NCBI GenBank assembly: GCA_030052745.1
Contig: JANBVO010000010.1
Span: 186,001-250,000 of the forward strand
Reading direction: 5' to 3'
DNA: 64,000 nucleotides
Source of the DNA: Pleurostoma richardsiae
Taxonomy: Eukaryota; Ascomycota; Sordariomycetes; Calosphaeriales; Pleurostomataceae
In this document: in pieces, positions 46,382 through 58,069 of the stretch
How positions within the stretch are numbered: position 1 is the stretch's first letter
How the letters are laid out: the number at the start of each line of letters is the position of its first letter
The notes under the pieces: generated by a model
Database searches by the model: none
What the model was told of the DNA's origin: nothing
Seen by the model: only the letters and a program-made list of their open reading frames with translations
Translations under genes and position numbers: made by a program

Positions 46382-49111
46382 TCACTCCGACAAGTCTCTC
46401 CTCCTATGTTTCGGGCTGTTAGAGCCATAGCCAGAGTCCGAATGCTTCGTATCATTTTCTTCGGCTGGGGGTTCCATCAATTCTTGGATTGTAGGCCCTT
46501 CGCCGAGTGAATGCTCCAGATTTGTTAGGGAACTTGATCCGTCGAAGATATTGTCCAAGTCGAACTCAGTTATTCTGTCGACACCGAAATCGAAGCTAGA
46601 AAAGTCCACAACGCCGAACCCATCGTCTATCTGGCTGGTGCTCTCGGGTATATCCGGCATTACTGGTTGGGTAAAGGTACTCGGCGCCTGAGAAGGACCC
46701 GCTTGGTTTGTGGCGTCGAATGTTGTCGATCGATTCCCTCGGTTCATCTGCCGGAACTCGCAGAATGCCTCGACCAAGAGTCCTCTCAAGGAATCGATTG
46801 CCTTCCTTTTCAGACCTTCTTCAACAATATTCAGGTCTCTGTCAAGCTCGGGTCCCAGTATTTGCCGTAGACGTGGTGGGACCTCTCGCAGGACATATTC
46901 CTCGCAATCTGTTAATGAAGTCTGTGAGCTGGGCTGTTCAGATTGTGAGTCGTATTCGTAAACTGAGCTTTTGTTAGCGTCATTGACCAGACTTCATGCA
47001 ATCAATGTCACTCACAAGGGGATGGTATATCCTCAACATGTGGAAACAATATTCGAAACACGGCTTTCCACTTCTCAACCTCACTCAGCTCTGTCCCTGC
47101 CCTTTTTCTAGACTTCAGGCGAGTTTCCTGCCCCGCATCAAAACCTTCAATTGGCTCAATAGGCTGCAGCGGGCATGGTTCGGTGTTTCTCTGGTGCTCG
47201 AGATGGCTTTTCTCGTCCTCAAAAGGCTGCCAACAGCGACCACATCTGAGCTTTGGTTGCAGGTGACGTCGGTACAAATGTTCTCTGTGGCCTGTCAGTT
47301 AATACCAGCAGACTTAGCAAGTGCAGAATGTAAGCATACTTCACCCGATGAACATCTGGCCAACCAGGACCAGGACAGCCTCTCCAGCTTTTGTACTTCG
47401 CTGCGTTATATTTGAAGTAAGGACAAGCAAACCTAAGGCGCTCGACTTCCTTGCCCTTTCCATTTTGCGTCTTGGGTCCTCGCGAATCACGCTTATCATT
47501 GTCTTCCTCATCCTCTGCCCCAACATTGTTTCTGTCACCAATCTTGCGTTTCCCCGCTTGATTCAGGCTGTTTGTGGGAGGACCTGGCTCTTGCGAAGAA
47601 GTAAATGTTGCGCCTGAGACAGAGGTCTTACTCGACTCGCCGACGACTTGGTGGGCCAGTCTGAACCGCGATCGGAGCCACGAGGAAACAAGAAGGACGA
47701 CTCTGTCAATGATTTGTCTCTTCTTCTCTGCAATGTACCTGTCCGGCGCCACGGAGCTGACTTCACTTGGTGGTGTTTGTGCGAGGTCGATCTCTGACGA
47801 TTGCCGGGACTCTCGTTCGATACGCCCTTTAAGCCCAGCTTCTGGTGCTCTTGGCTCAGCAACAACGTCCTGCGGCTTTTCACTGGTACTCTCGTGGTTG
47901 AGTAACGGTGGCAGGTCGGCTTGTACTTGAAGGTTCCATCCGTCTTCTAGACTCCACGATCCCAGTGCGCTTAAAACATCCAGGTCAATACCTTGGACGT
48001 CACTTGTACTTTTCATGGGTGGATGGCTTTTGAAAGCCTCAGAGATGCTGACGCCATGCGGGTATTGGTATAAGCCTTCGTCAGAGGGGTGTGCAGAGCC
48101 GCCGTAGCCGCTGTCAGGATCCGAAGCAAGTGGAGCCTTCTCGTTCGATTAGTCTACTATACTGCAAGCCCTCATCACATTCTGCTAGTTATGACTTCCC
48201 AATGCGGGGGCCTTGACCTCGTCTTTAGGACCCTCGATTGAAGTTTGCTTGGCAACGCATCCCTCCGCGAGCCGATGTCTCTAACGCAGGTTAGTAGAAT
48301 GTAGTAAATAATGTAGGTGTAGCCACTCACTTTTAATGCATCTTTTTGAAAGAAGCTCTTGTCGCAAAACTTGCAGGGGTACGGCTTTAAAGCCGAATGG
48401 AGGCGTTTATGTCTTTTTAAATTGTCACTTCTACTGAATGACTTAGAGCACAGATCGCATCGGGATAGTCGGACTTGGTAGGATCTGTCCTGATGTGAAG
48501 TTTGATTAGGTGCATCCTGAAGACTTAGGGATGAGCCCGTGGGCACAGGATGTTCAGCTTTCCATGGTGGAGTCCCAGGTGAAGGCCCAAACGAGTATGC
48601 TGGGGAAGTATGTGCTCCAGCTTGTTCAGGCCTCTGACTGAGAGCCGCTGGACGGTCTATGTTGGGAAGCTTTGATGACCATCGATATGAGCTTGTTCGT
48701 GCCGGATCGAAAGATTCTGTAGTTACAGCTGCTTGTCGCTGTTGTAATAATGGCACGTCATACCCCAGGGGCTGTGATGTGTAAGTCGTGAATGGACTTT
48801 TCGTTGCGATGTTGCGCTCATCGTCTACCGCACAAGAGTCGACTCCTGCATGTGAATAGAGGTTCAACCGTGAGTCGTCTCCCAGCATACCGTTGAAAGC
48901 TGTTCGCGTATTTACCGGGGCGATATTTGGCGGAGAGTTCCGAGGGTGATCTTCCATGATGCTGGATCCAGCATCTAATATCTTTTCTTGATTAGTGTTC
49001 GCCCTTCTTGTTGGGAGGCGTTTCAATGAATTTTGATGCTGCTTGTAGGTATCTTGGGGGGTTGGTGCTTCGCTTACCTCGACCTACGACTTCAGCTGTA
49101 TCACGGGACAT
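46382..49111 (-). CDS. Zinc-finger regulator: two N-terminal C2H2 fingers plus C-terminal fungal zinc-finger domain
   Basis: Probable nuclear regulator. My preferred model has six exons: 49111-49078, 48974-48331, 48280-48218, 48139-47340, 47284-47016 and 46962-46382, giving 796 aa in phase throughout. Two C2H2 fingers (CDLCSKSFSRSDNLKRHKRLH, then CKFCDKSFFQKDALK-RHRLAEGC, split by a 50-base intron) sit near 180-235. The C-terminal half carries FACPYFKYN, CPGPGWPDVHRVK-EHLYRRH and LRCGRCW, followed by a His/Cys pair, a pattern expanded in filamentous ascomycetes. The acidic tail could activate transcription. Alternative: two genes, 49111-48185 (257 aa) and 48016-46382 (508 aa). The joining intron (48140-48217) has a weak GTCAAG donor, but the upstream exon frame continues in phase. 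Confidence 0.8.
48140..48217 (-). other. Decisive putative intron of the zinc-finger gene
   Basis: GTCAAG donor, GACTAATC branch region and CGAG acceptor. It contains the TAG that would end the first half. Both sides are phase 0, and the downstream side has 41 open codons before the next ATG, reading as protein (DSGYGGSAHPSDEGLYQYPHG). If it is not spliced, two separate genes result. Confidence 0.55.
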
Positions 49112-49553
49112 AAATAAGATGTGGCGGTGCAGAAACGCCGTCATAATACTTTTGCGTTTTGCGCAACCACGCACAACTACCTAGTCATCAGCTAAGCCAG
49201 ATGTCCAGTTACAATATATTTCGCTACGCCGCGACACGGAAATTTGTGTTTAATAAATGTCCGCGCCGCGGTTCTTCTATACAATGCTCCAAATGGTCTA
49301 ACCGAGAAAACGAAAAGAAAACAGTTCAAAATATGTGGAATCAATGTATAAATTACAAATCCTTGCGCTATTATGCCTCGTCGAATTGGTGCTTTGGGGG
49401 TTGAAACGGCCGACGCACACCAAATTGACGGCATAATTGGCTTTTAGCAAGTTCTATGAAGCTTCTCGAAGGTATCAACCAGCGCTTGTTCTAGACCATA
49501 AGCCCAGACAATTGACTTTTCCTACACTAAGATACGCGACGCAATATTTTATC
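49112..49553. other. Divergent AT-richer intergenic region
   Basis: About 440 bases between the zinc-finger gene (-) and a weak small gene (+). AT content is visibly higher than around it (49200-49340). No gene seen. Confidence 0.5.
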
Positions 49554-49946
49554 ATGTCGTCAGCATCGAAATTCCCCTCGCCAGCGGTCACAGCAGAAGA
49601 AGTGTAAGTTATGCCTCCAAATCTTGCACTTACATAACGTTAGTACCAAATGTTGTACAGTATGTACATAAGGTACCGACGCCACTGTATTGTTGGAGCT
49701 TTCTGTTTCGGAACACTAATCTTTCCCAATTCGTTCAGCGATGCAATTGACCCACCACCTTTATTAGTGGAAAATTATCTCTCCATCGAGACAACTGCTA
49801 TGGACATGGTGGTCAGGACTGGAAGGGATCGCCTGAGCGAAGGTCAATGTTTGTCAAACAAAAGATTCACGAGTTCGAGAAGAATTGGTCTGCCGGGGGC
49901 CAAAAGGAAGGGCCAAGATCTAGACCGTAGAGACACCAGACAGTGA
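49554..49946 (+). CDS. Hypothetical small protein, weakly supported
   Basis: Exons 49554-49603 and 49661-49946, with a 57-base intron (GTAAGT donor, TACAG acceptor), would give 111 aa beginning MSSASKFPSPAVTAEEV. The exon-1 sequence and splice signals look real. The second exon has one hydrophobic patch (IVGAFCFGTLIF) and a basic tail without known motif. It may be a truncated or decayed gene. No homologue comes to mind. Confidence 0.35.
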
Positions 49947-50463
49947 TCCCGGCTCAATGGGCGGCAGCTTAGGATTTAGCAAACAAACAGAGGTGAGCCG
50001 TCAGTATTTTTTATGCGTAACTCAGTTGTTATTGACTTTCGGTTTCTGAACATCGCCTCTGCCACACAAGCGCGGGTCTTGTTGCTATGTTGAAGAATAC
50101 ACCGCGAAGGCTGGTTCGGTTGGGGTCTGCTTGAACTAAGGCAGGACGTGCCGTCAGGGCATGTACATAGGTAGCAAGAGGTTGATTTCCCCAACCCCGA
50201 ACTATCTCAAGTTAAGGAGACCTTTCATCTAGCCAATATTGACAGTCAGTTTTGAGAGGATAGTTGCTTCATGTAACAATTTGCCCGTCGCTGCGATGAT
50301 GATCTCATTATTTCAGCTTACATTGACGACAGAGAGGTTCTAATTACTTGTAGAGTCTAGATTTTACGGAACCGCCCAAACGATGTGTTAGCGTTTTAAG
50401 ACATAGGCGAGCGACCATGCAATGTTGTTAAGCCCGCCCTCATGCGGATCTTGTTTGGAGACT
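49947..50463. other. Convergent intergenic region, 0.5 kb
   Basis: Between the weak small gene (+) and the SDR gene (-). Nothing recognised. Confidence 0.5.
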
Positions 50464-51602
50464 TCACTTGCTCAGCCCCTCTAGGGTGCCCTTCGCACCG
50501 ACAAATTCGAACCCGGCGAGTGTCTCTTCCCAAAGCTGTTGGGTGGCGGCCTTCCCTTCGGGGCTGTACGCAAATGCGGCAAACCTGTTCGAGAGAAAAA
50601 TGCTGTCAGGAATCATACGTCCTCTAGAGTGTGCGGCAGCGAGTGAATGAGCAAGAAGACGCAAGATACTCACGGGTAGATCTTCCAGTCCATAAGCGAA
50701 CAGCCGTGTGATTCTTTGCCTCTGACAACGGCCGCATCGATGTACGTAGACGCACCGGCCGCCATCGATCGGCCACTAATGGCCTTCAGAAAGGTGTAGA
50801 AATAGCCAAAGAAGCCATGGGCATCGCGGTGCAGCCCCGTGCCTTTCACGAGCCCAGGATCAACCATGTTGAGAATGACGTCGTCTGGATCAACGTGAGG
50901 AAAGAGCTTGATGAAGAAGAGCTGGCCGATCAGTTTGGAGGACCAGTAGCGCTCCGTCGGGTCCCAAGGCATGATGGACAGATCGTCGAAGGACTTGAGC
51001 AAGGGTCGCTCCTTGTGGTTCGGGAACTTGGCATACAAGGAGGTGCCAGAATTCACAATCGTGAGCCTGCCTGGGCGTCCGGCCGGGTGCTTTGCCTTGA
51101 GGATGGGAAGGAGCAGAATGGCGAGAAGCATGGTGGAGAGGTAGTTCACCTGGATGACCGACTCATGCCCAGTAGAGGGTACAAGTCGGAAGTCGAGTGC
51201 AATAAGACCGGCATTAAGGATGGCAATGTCTAGCCGTGGGAGAGTCTCGTCGACCCGCCGCGCAAATCTCTGAATGGACTCGTAGGATTCCATTTCCAAC
51301 AGCCACACCTCGACAGTGGCCTTGGGGTGCGACTTGCGGAGCGTGGCTGCGATGGACTCGCCCCTCTCTAGAGACCGGACGGCGACAATAAGGTGTGAAA
51401 GCTTGAAATCGAGCAACTGGCGGGCGCACTCGAGACCGAGGCCGGTGGTGGCTCCCGTTACGATTGCGACCTGGCCGGAGAGGTCGGTGTCTTTTGGGGG
51501 CCACCTAGTCTTGGCAAAGAATTGCGACTTGAAGAAGAGCTTAGCCAGACCGTCCTGTGAAGGCTCCATCTCTAATGATTTGGAAGTTTTGGTTATGGCC
51601 AT
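50464..51602 (-). CDS. Short-chain dehydrogenase/reductase
   Basis: NAD(P)-dependent oxidoreductase of the classical SDR fold. Exons 51602-50674 and 50584-50464 (89-base intron, GTGAGT donor, AACAG acceptor) give 349 aa. Seen: the nucleotide-binding motif TGATTGLG after the first strand, LNAG in strand 4, catalytic Ser in VNSGTS and YWSSK (YxxxK), and the PG of strand 6 in MVDPGLVKGTG. The layout matches fungal SDRs related to WW-domain oxidoreductase/retinol-dehydrogenase types often found near secondary-metabolism genes. A second start at MEPSQDG is possible. The substrate is unknown. Similar in class to the SDR at 54.8 kb, but not a close copy. Confidence 0.92.
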
Positions 51603-52477
51603 GTTTCGTGGCTGCCCTTAGCGTGCTCTCCGGTTGTTCGAGTGGCGCGATAGGGGGTATCGGCGGTATCAGGGGTATCTTGAGAATTTCGAAGCAGGTG
51701 AGCATATGGACTCTTGCACCTAGAACCGGCAAGCTGCATTTCGACACCAGAGGCAGGAAAAGCCGTATATATAGGTATACACATATTTGTATCTGATAAT
51801 GCTTGATCCATTGTCTGTCGAGCCACATTCCGCCTCCGAACTGAAAGGCCCCGAGGTTAGAGACGGAACAAACTTTGCCAAGATATGATCAAGGGCCTCT
51901 TTCGGTTCTAGCGTAGAAGAATGCTGTTATTATAAATCTTCCACGTGAGTCCTGCGAAGACTTGATGTTTGTGTCGCGCTCGGAGTTAGTCGACCCTCGT
52001 GGCCGAGGCGCATTATCTGGTGACGCAACTCGGTTATCAGTGCTTGATTCAGGGGCCATGATGGCGCCCGTACGGATCCGCAGTCTGGGTTCTTTAGCTC
52101 CGTGACACACATGACATAGCAAGGAGCCTCTGCGCTTTGCTCCATTCGGCAAACAGTCTTGTCTTGGCATTTCCCGAGCGCCAATAATAGAACGGGCTTG
52201 TTTGAACTTGCATCTGTCTGTCTCCACCTCCCGTATCGCAGCATCACGTCGTCTTTCTTCTACGTATACGACGGAACCTCTCGGACTCTCTTCTCAACTC
52301 TCCAGTCCCCCAGTCACCCGTGCCCCTTGCATCCTTCCGCTGTCCTTTGCACTTTATTATCGTGCCCTAGCCAGGTCTCTGTACATTGTCGTGTCCGCGG
52401 GCCCCGAGAATCCTGCTGTGCCGGATACGTAAGAGCTTTGGTTGCCTTCACAGAAGTTCCTCCGTCGGACGATCGTC
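51603..52477. other. Divergent intergenic region, 0.9 kb
   Basis: Shared upstream region of the SDR (-) and the regulator-domain gene (+). Contains several pyrimidine tracts on the right side near 52260-52380, a likely 5' leader of the rightward gene. No gene. Confidence 0.55.
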
Positions 52478-54110
52478 ATGCCTAAGCCTAAGAAACCTCG
52501 TGAGTGGATCCTAGTAGAATAGAGGTCTTTGTCGTGCATGCGGATTGAAGCCACTGATGCTTGGCAGATGATACAGCCACGGCTTTCCAGTTCATCAATT
52601 CTACGTCGCAGGGCCCTTCTGATCCTGAGGCCCGGAAACGCATCAGGAGCCATGTTATGCAGGGAAAGAACCGCCGCCGGCCCCGTCCCGCGATGCCTTC
52701 TTGGATGAGCGGTGACTATGGAAGACACCTGCCTGTGGATGCATCTGAGCCCGCAGGGACGGCGTTATCTGCTCCACGGACGGTCGGTACCGACTTGTCG
52801 CTGACGATCTTCCCGGACCGCATGGAGCCTTACATGGTAAAGGACATCGTCGATTGTAAGTCAGCCACACCAGATTCAACGGAAGCTTTTCATCTGACTG
52901 TCCTGCAGTCCTGAATGTAGTCAAGAAAGCCCTGTACCCATTCGAGGTGATTCTAGCTCCCGACAAACGCGAACAATTCTGGTTCAACAATTTGATGATC
53001 GACAGCGCGTATCTCCACGCTGTCATATTCTCAACCGAAGCATATTACGCCACACTCAGAGGCAGCAGTTCGAGTCATCTTGCCGTCAAACACATGCTGA
53101 AGTCTTTGAATATAGTAGCGGAAAGGATAGCATCGGGCGACAGAGACGCCACGTCAGACACGACTATCTCAGCAGTCATATCATTGACGATGGCAGCCTT
53201 CTTCTATGGGGACTACGAAGCAGGAGAGATGCACATGGAAGGCCTGTACAAGATCATCATGCTGCGCGGTGGGCTGGCCTCGCTCAGGGGAGACGCGTAT
53301 GGGATCCAGAGCAAGGCGTGCAGGCAAGCCTTCAGGACCCGCGAAGCAGGAAGTCATCATACTTAGTGCTGACAGAGCTGTAGGGTTGACCTGGGCCACG
53401 CCCTCAGTACAGGCCGGAAGCCCCTTTTCTTCGCTGACGGCATTTCCTGGGACTCGTACATCGCTACCCATGCTCCGATCGCTAACTTCGACCCTCCACC
53501 ACCACGAGGCGACGTTGTCGAGGTTGTCAACTTCGTCGAAAAGCTGGACTGGCGCCTCGTCAACATCTGGAGGGACCTCCATGAGTTCGCGCAGCTGGGC
53601 AATTTGGCCTACCAGACCCAGCGCCAGCTCCAGCACGACGCCTTCCACGAGATGATGGCTAGCATTCACTACCGGCTGCTCCACCTGCTCTTCAGCGACA
53701 GCGCGGCCGACGAGGCGGTCCGGCTCGGCATGCTCGCCTTCGCAGCGACAGTGTTTCTACAGTGGGTTGGGGTGAGGTTGCAATACCAGCGCCTGAGGGA
53801 AAGTCTAGAGGCGGCGCTTCGAAGGCTGAAGAACGAGGTGGACGACGTGCCGCCGTGGCTGGTCGTATGGCTTATCGCCTCTGGTAGTGTCTCCGTCTTC
53901 CAAGAGGTGGAAGGCACTTGGCTTCAGCAGTGGCTGGATGACACGCTGAAGCGCGTCGGCGTGCGGTCTTGGGGCCAGGCCAGGGAGACGCTCAGGGGGG
54001 TCATGTGGATTGATCTTCTGCATGATAGGCCTGGGAGGGCGATCTTTGAGGACGCCATGACGAGGTTGGCAAGCGATGCTGCGGTCACCTCTGTGGCAAG
54101 AAAAGCTTAA
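52478..54110 (+). CDS. Fungal-specific transcription-factor-domain protein (no zinc cluster)
   Basis: Exons 52478-52499, 52568-52855, 52909-53323 and 53384-54110 join in phase to 483 aa. The N-terminus carries the block FQFINSTSQGPSDPEARKRIRSHVMQG, followed by basic RRRPRP. The middle and C-terminus are helical, with LHAVIFSTEAYY, GLYKIIMLRGGLASL and PLFFADGISWD, typical of the fungal regulator domain found in orphan proteins lacking a Zn2Cys6 cluster. It may act in the nucleus as a partner or regulator. Intron 3 (53324-53383) has a GC donor. Exon 1 encodes only seven codons (MPKPKKP). The neighbours are two SDR genes, so local control of an accessory pathway is possible. Confidence 0.88.
53324..53383 (+). 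other. GC-AG intron
   Basis: AG|GCAAGC donor, GTGCTGAC branch and CTGTAG acceptor, 60 bases. Removal turns a premature stop into Cys-Arg-Val-Asp-Leu-Gly and restores the conserved frame downstream. Confidence 0.75.
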
Positions 54111-54820
54111 ACTGGCGCTGGAACTCCTTCATGCTATAGAATTACATTCAATGGAGCAATGAGGCCCTTACTCGATAGACTAATGCACAGCATATAGAAG
54201 ATCCCAACTGTGAAAACACCACTCCGTTCTCTGGATTACTTGTATCTGGCTGCCCCATTTAGAGAGAGAGAGAGAGAGAGGTCGCAAAAGATAGATATCG
54301 TCTGTAAAATGGCCCATGGCAAGGGAAAGATAGTTATATCTGATAGCGTGGACCCTGGATGTTTTGATCTGGTGATGAGGACAGCTCTGCTCATGACTCT
54401 CTCATCAGCGGCTGTATGGAGTGACCCGGCCAGGTGCCGCACCGGGCCCCGCGCAGCCCGAGTGCCTGTTCCTGACAGGGTTGGGACCCCCCGAGACTAG
54501 TGGATATAACTGGGAATCTAGGTACTCGAGTTCTATGGAATGCAGTCTTTAATCTACGCGATCATTGAGATTGAACAGGCACCTTCGAAGTGACGACAAC
54601 TGTTCTACACCATGTACCGAGACATTGCCAGTCGGTGCTCGGTAACATTCCTTTGAACTGGAGACACATATAAAATGCCATTGTCACCCTCCTCATAGGC
54701 ACCAGGAGCTCCATCAGCCGGCAGTCTCTAGAACAAACACACATCTAACCGGAGGTCTTCCAAAGCATATTTAACTATATTGGAAACTCTTGAGACACTT
54801 AATATTTGAAATTTCGAGCC
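54111..54820. other. Intergenic, 0.7 kb, with AG repeat
   Basis: Contains an (AG)10 run at about 54261-54281. Upstream region of the second SDR gene. No gene seen. Confidence 0.6.
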
Positions 54821-55789
54821 ATGGCCCCAAGCCGCTCCGTCATCGTCACTGGCGGCACCGTAAACCTCGGCTATTACGCGGCGCTCGCCATTGCCCGCGA
54901 CCATCCCGACTACCTCGTCGTTCTATCTTCACGTTCGGACAAAAATCATGCCGCAGAGGAGATCAACAGGAAGTTCGGTAGGGAGAGCGCCGTATTCATG
55001 CCTCTGGACCTGGGAAATCTCGACAATGTCCGCAGCTATGCCAAGACCTGGTTCTCCAAGGGATATCCACCGATCCAAGCACTCGTTCTCAATGCTGGCC
55101 TGCAATTTCCGGGGACCCTGCAAAAGACCGTGGATGGTCTCGAGTCCACCTTCGGTATCAACCACGTCGGGCACGCTCTTCTCTTCCATCTCTTGTGCCC
55201 CTCCCTCGCGCCAAACGCCCGAGTAGTCGTCGTCTCTAGCGGGACCCACGACCCCGCTCAGAAGAGCGGCCTGCCGGACGCGGTATACACGTCTGCCGAA
55301 GACCTGGCCCACCCTCCCCCTTCGATGGTCAATGTCCCAGGCAGACAGCGCTACGCGAGCAGCAAGCTCGCAAACATATTGTGGACATATGTCCTGGACC
55401 GGAAGCTCAGGCAACGGGTCCCAGACCGCGGCATCGCGGTCAACGCCTTCGATCCGGGTCTCATGCCGGGCACGGGTCTGGCCCGCGAGGGAACCGGGGT
55501 CGAGCGGTTCTTGTGGAATAGGGTCTTGCCTCGGGTCATGCCTCTGCTGAGGCTCCTGCTGAGCCCCAATATCCACAAGCCTGAGGAGTCCGGCGCAGCA
55601 CTTGCCCGCGCAGCTGTAGGGTCTGACCTTCAGGGAGTCAGCGGGAAGTACTTCGAAGGGCTGAAGGAGATCAAGTCGAGCAAGGACAGCTATGACGAGA
55701 AGAAGCAGGAAGACTTGTGGGAATGGACGGTGAAATACCTAGCGAAGGGCGACGCTGGCGACCTCGCGCGTTTTGAGGAGTTGAAGTGA
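54821..55789 (+). CDS. Short-chain dehydrogenase/reductase (intronless)
   Basis: NAD(P)-dependent oxidoreductase, 322 aa from the ATG at 54821 (the frame opens slightly upstream but without ATG). Motifs: TGGTVNLG at residues 10-17, LNAGLQ, the N of INHVGH, catalytic Ser in VVSSGTHD and YASSK, and DPGLMPGTGLAR after strand 6. This is the long-tailed fungal subclass with an insertion after the YxxxK motif and a C-terminal helical cap (KDSYDEKKQEDLWEWT). The glycine motif has Asn-Leu before the last Gly, a small deviation from the usual spacing residues. Substrate unknown; the neighbours suggest an accessory pathway. Confidence 0.93.
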   Translation: MAPSRSVIVTGGTVNLGYYAALAIARDHPDYLVVLSSRSDKNHAAEEINRKFGRESAVFMPLDLGNLDNVRSYAKTWFSKGYPPIQALVLNAGLQFPGTLQKTVDGLESTFGINHVGHALLFHLLCPSLAPNARVVVVSSGTHDPAQKSGLPDAVYTSAEDLAHPPPSMVNVPGRQRYASSKLANILWTYVLDRKLRQRVPDRGIAVNAFDPGLMPGTGLAREGTGVERFLWNRVLPRVMPLLRLLLSPNIHKPEESGAALARAAVGSDLQGVSGKYFEGLKEIKSSKDSYDEKKQEDLWEWTVKYLAKGDAGDLARFEELK

Positions 55790-56122
55790 TGGGTGGAAGA
55801 GAGATGAATGAGGTGGAGATGAAGTGAGCTGTCTTGGGCAGACACCCTTACCATGTCGAGGGTCTTTTTATATGAAGCGAATACATTCGCGTTTCCTTGT
55901 ACACATTGTATCGATCTACCTAGCTCATGCCAAATAGAATCAGTGTCTATATATTACAGGCCCTGATATTGCTGCTGATACACCTTCAACCGCCCTCAGG
56001 CAACTGGCGACTCATATCGTTATCTTACAGTAATTCTACTACGATGCGTAATAATCTATGATTCTTGAGCTTAGTGGGTGTTTCGCCAGTACGGCAATGT
56101 GCGTCTGACCTTAAGTCACGCC
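55790..56122. other. Convergent intergenic region, 0.33 kb
   Basis: 3' regions of the SDR (+) and DUF924 (-) genes. AT-richer from about 55900. No gene. Confidence 0.5.
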
Positions 56123-56938
56123 TCAGCCAAACGTTTCTCCTCCATTCTGTAGATACTCAGCTTCCGCCTTGGTCGGTTCCCTCCCCAACACCTTGTTCCG
56201 GTGAGGATATCTTCCAAACTGTTGGATAATGACCTGGTGCCTTTTCTCGAAGCCCATGTGCATCTGGATAAGCGTCTTTGCGGCTGTTGCGTTCTCCTTA
56301 ATAATCTTCCGAGCCATATTGTGATACTTGTCTGTGTCTGATGAATCATCCTCCGATGTGATCAGCTCGTCAACGTCCTTTTCCGCCAGTGTATAGCCCT
56401 CCATGGCCTTCTCGTGGTCTGCGGCGATCTCAGAGTGCATAAGCGGCAAAAAGAACCATATACGGTAGGCTAGACGCCACCGAATCTCCGGCTGCATGTT
56501 CACGCCGCGCTCAATAGCGGCCAAAGCGATCTGTCGCCCAATCGGATCGAAGAAGTCAAACACAACGGCAGCAGCTTCGCCACGATAGCAATTCCGAGGC
56601 AACTGATCGAGAATGATGATGAGGCTCAGCCAGTCCAAGGGATCACTAGGATTCGTGATGCTGAGAATGTCATCACCGGTAGTGAGGCCGGATGCGTAGA
56701 TTGCGGCGAGCGTCGGGGCGAAGCGTTCCCTACTGTTGTTAGGAAAGGGTGTATCCCCCGAGGCAACAACTGGTGCTCACAGGCATATATTATCGAGTTT
56801 CTTCCCCCCAACAAACCAGCGCTTGACATGCTCCTGCGTAGGAAGTACTAAGTCATCTTCGTTCTCAAGCTGCTCAAACCAGAAGCCCCGAACATCTTGG
56901 AGAAACCGTGGCGTGAGATAAGACTCTACCCCTGTCAT
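56123..56938 (-). CDS. DUF924 family protein
   Basis: Two exons, 56938-56781 and 56732-56123 (48-base intron, GTGAGC donor, AACAG acceptor), give 255 aa. Family signs: FWFEQLEN and RWFVGGKKLD near the N-terminus, RERFAPTLAAIYAS, LDWLSLIIILDQLPRNCYRG in the middle (the most conserved DUF924 block), FFLPLMHSEI, and the C-terminal GFEKRHQVIIQQFGRYPHRNKVLGR. The fold is all-helical, TPR-like; the function is not established. I start at the ATG of MTGVESYL; the frame extends about 70 codons upstream without an ATG. No link to its neighbours is evident. Confidence 0.93.
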
Positions 56939-58069
56939 CTTCCTCGGCCATGGACGTCGCTGGGCTCGTGAAAGTGGATTCGCCGTTGCATTCGATGTCA
57001 AAGTCCTCCTGGAAGCGACAATAAAATGGTTTGTAGCAGAAGAGCTCTCGACGCCCTCGTGGTCAGTGACGTGACGAGCCCTGACTGCACGACAGTTTCT
57101 GAGAAATCTGGTCCTTTGTTCAATAGTTGCAATCTTGGAGAGCAATGGGAAGAAGTGCCGACCTTTTGCTGAGCCCCGATGCCATGCCCTGGAGGGTATG
57201 TGAGGATCTGGCCATAATGTTCACGACAGCTGACAAGAACCGATCACCCACCTGGACGATTTAACTGGACGACGTCGGTGCCGCTCCTCGAAGTCGGTAT
57301 GTCGGACCCCGAAGTTTCTTTGTCGACAAGGGCGATTGGCTGGCTAGGTATGATTTTCGTATGATTTTCGAGACGCTCCAGCACCTAAGTTAACCCCTAA
57401 CTCGAGTGTCGTAGTGAGGCACCTGTCGGCTAATCCCCGAAATCACCTAGACACACTTGATTGCCATGTGTGAATAAGCTTATGTTGACGGGCACTAGAG
57501 GAAGAACTCCCCCAGACCAAGAAAGACTCGGGATTTCCGAGCCCAATTGTTCAGTGCTTGGTCAGAGTGATCCGTCATCAACGCGTCGACAGACTCTGGT
57601 GGCTGAGATCGTGGCTGTTTATGGAGTATTAAAGCCTGAGTCTCCTCAAATGTAAGGGTCACCATCGGACTGATTGTTTGCCGATGGCCGAGACAGTGGC
57701 AAAGCGTGTGTCATAGTCGTCTCTTGATAATCCTCGGAGACCAGACTTTCCTAAAACGTCCAAAAATCGGAGTCCGAAAGAGCGAAGAGGGCGATCTTCG
57801 GACTTAATAATTTCCCTAAACATACCAACTTACCTCTGCTTTACGCCCATGTCCTGCCCTACCGTCTTGTTAAGCATTACGCATCCGGTGCTTTCTGAGA
57901 CCGAATACTTGGACCTCGGTATTCTAGGAAGCTTTCAAAAGGATTAAATAGGCCGTAGTACTCCTCTTTACTTTAAAAATAGTCCACAAACCTCGAAGAC
58001 ATCACCACAGCATTCCTGTTCAAACTGGATATCCTAAGAAAGACAGCGACATCGCGGAACTTCAGCACG
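56939..58069. other. Divergent intergenic region, 1.1 kb
   Basis: Between DUF924 (-) and the first NmrA-like gene (+). Short frames only. An AT-rich stretch near 57935-57985 precedes the rightward gene and may hold its core promoter. Confidence 0.5.
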
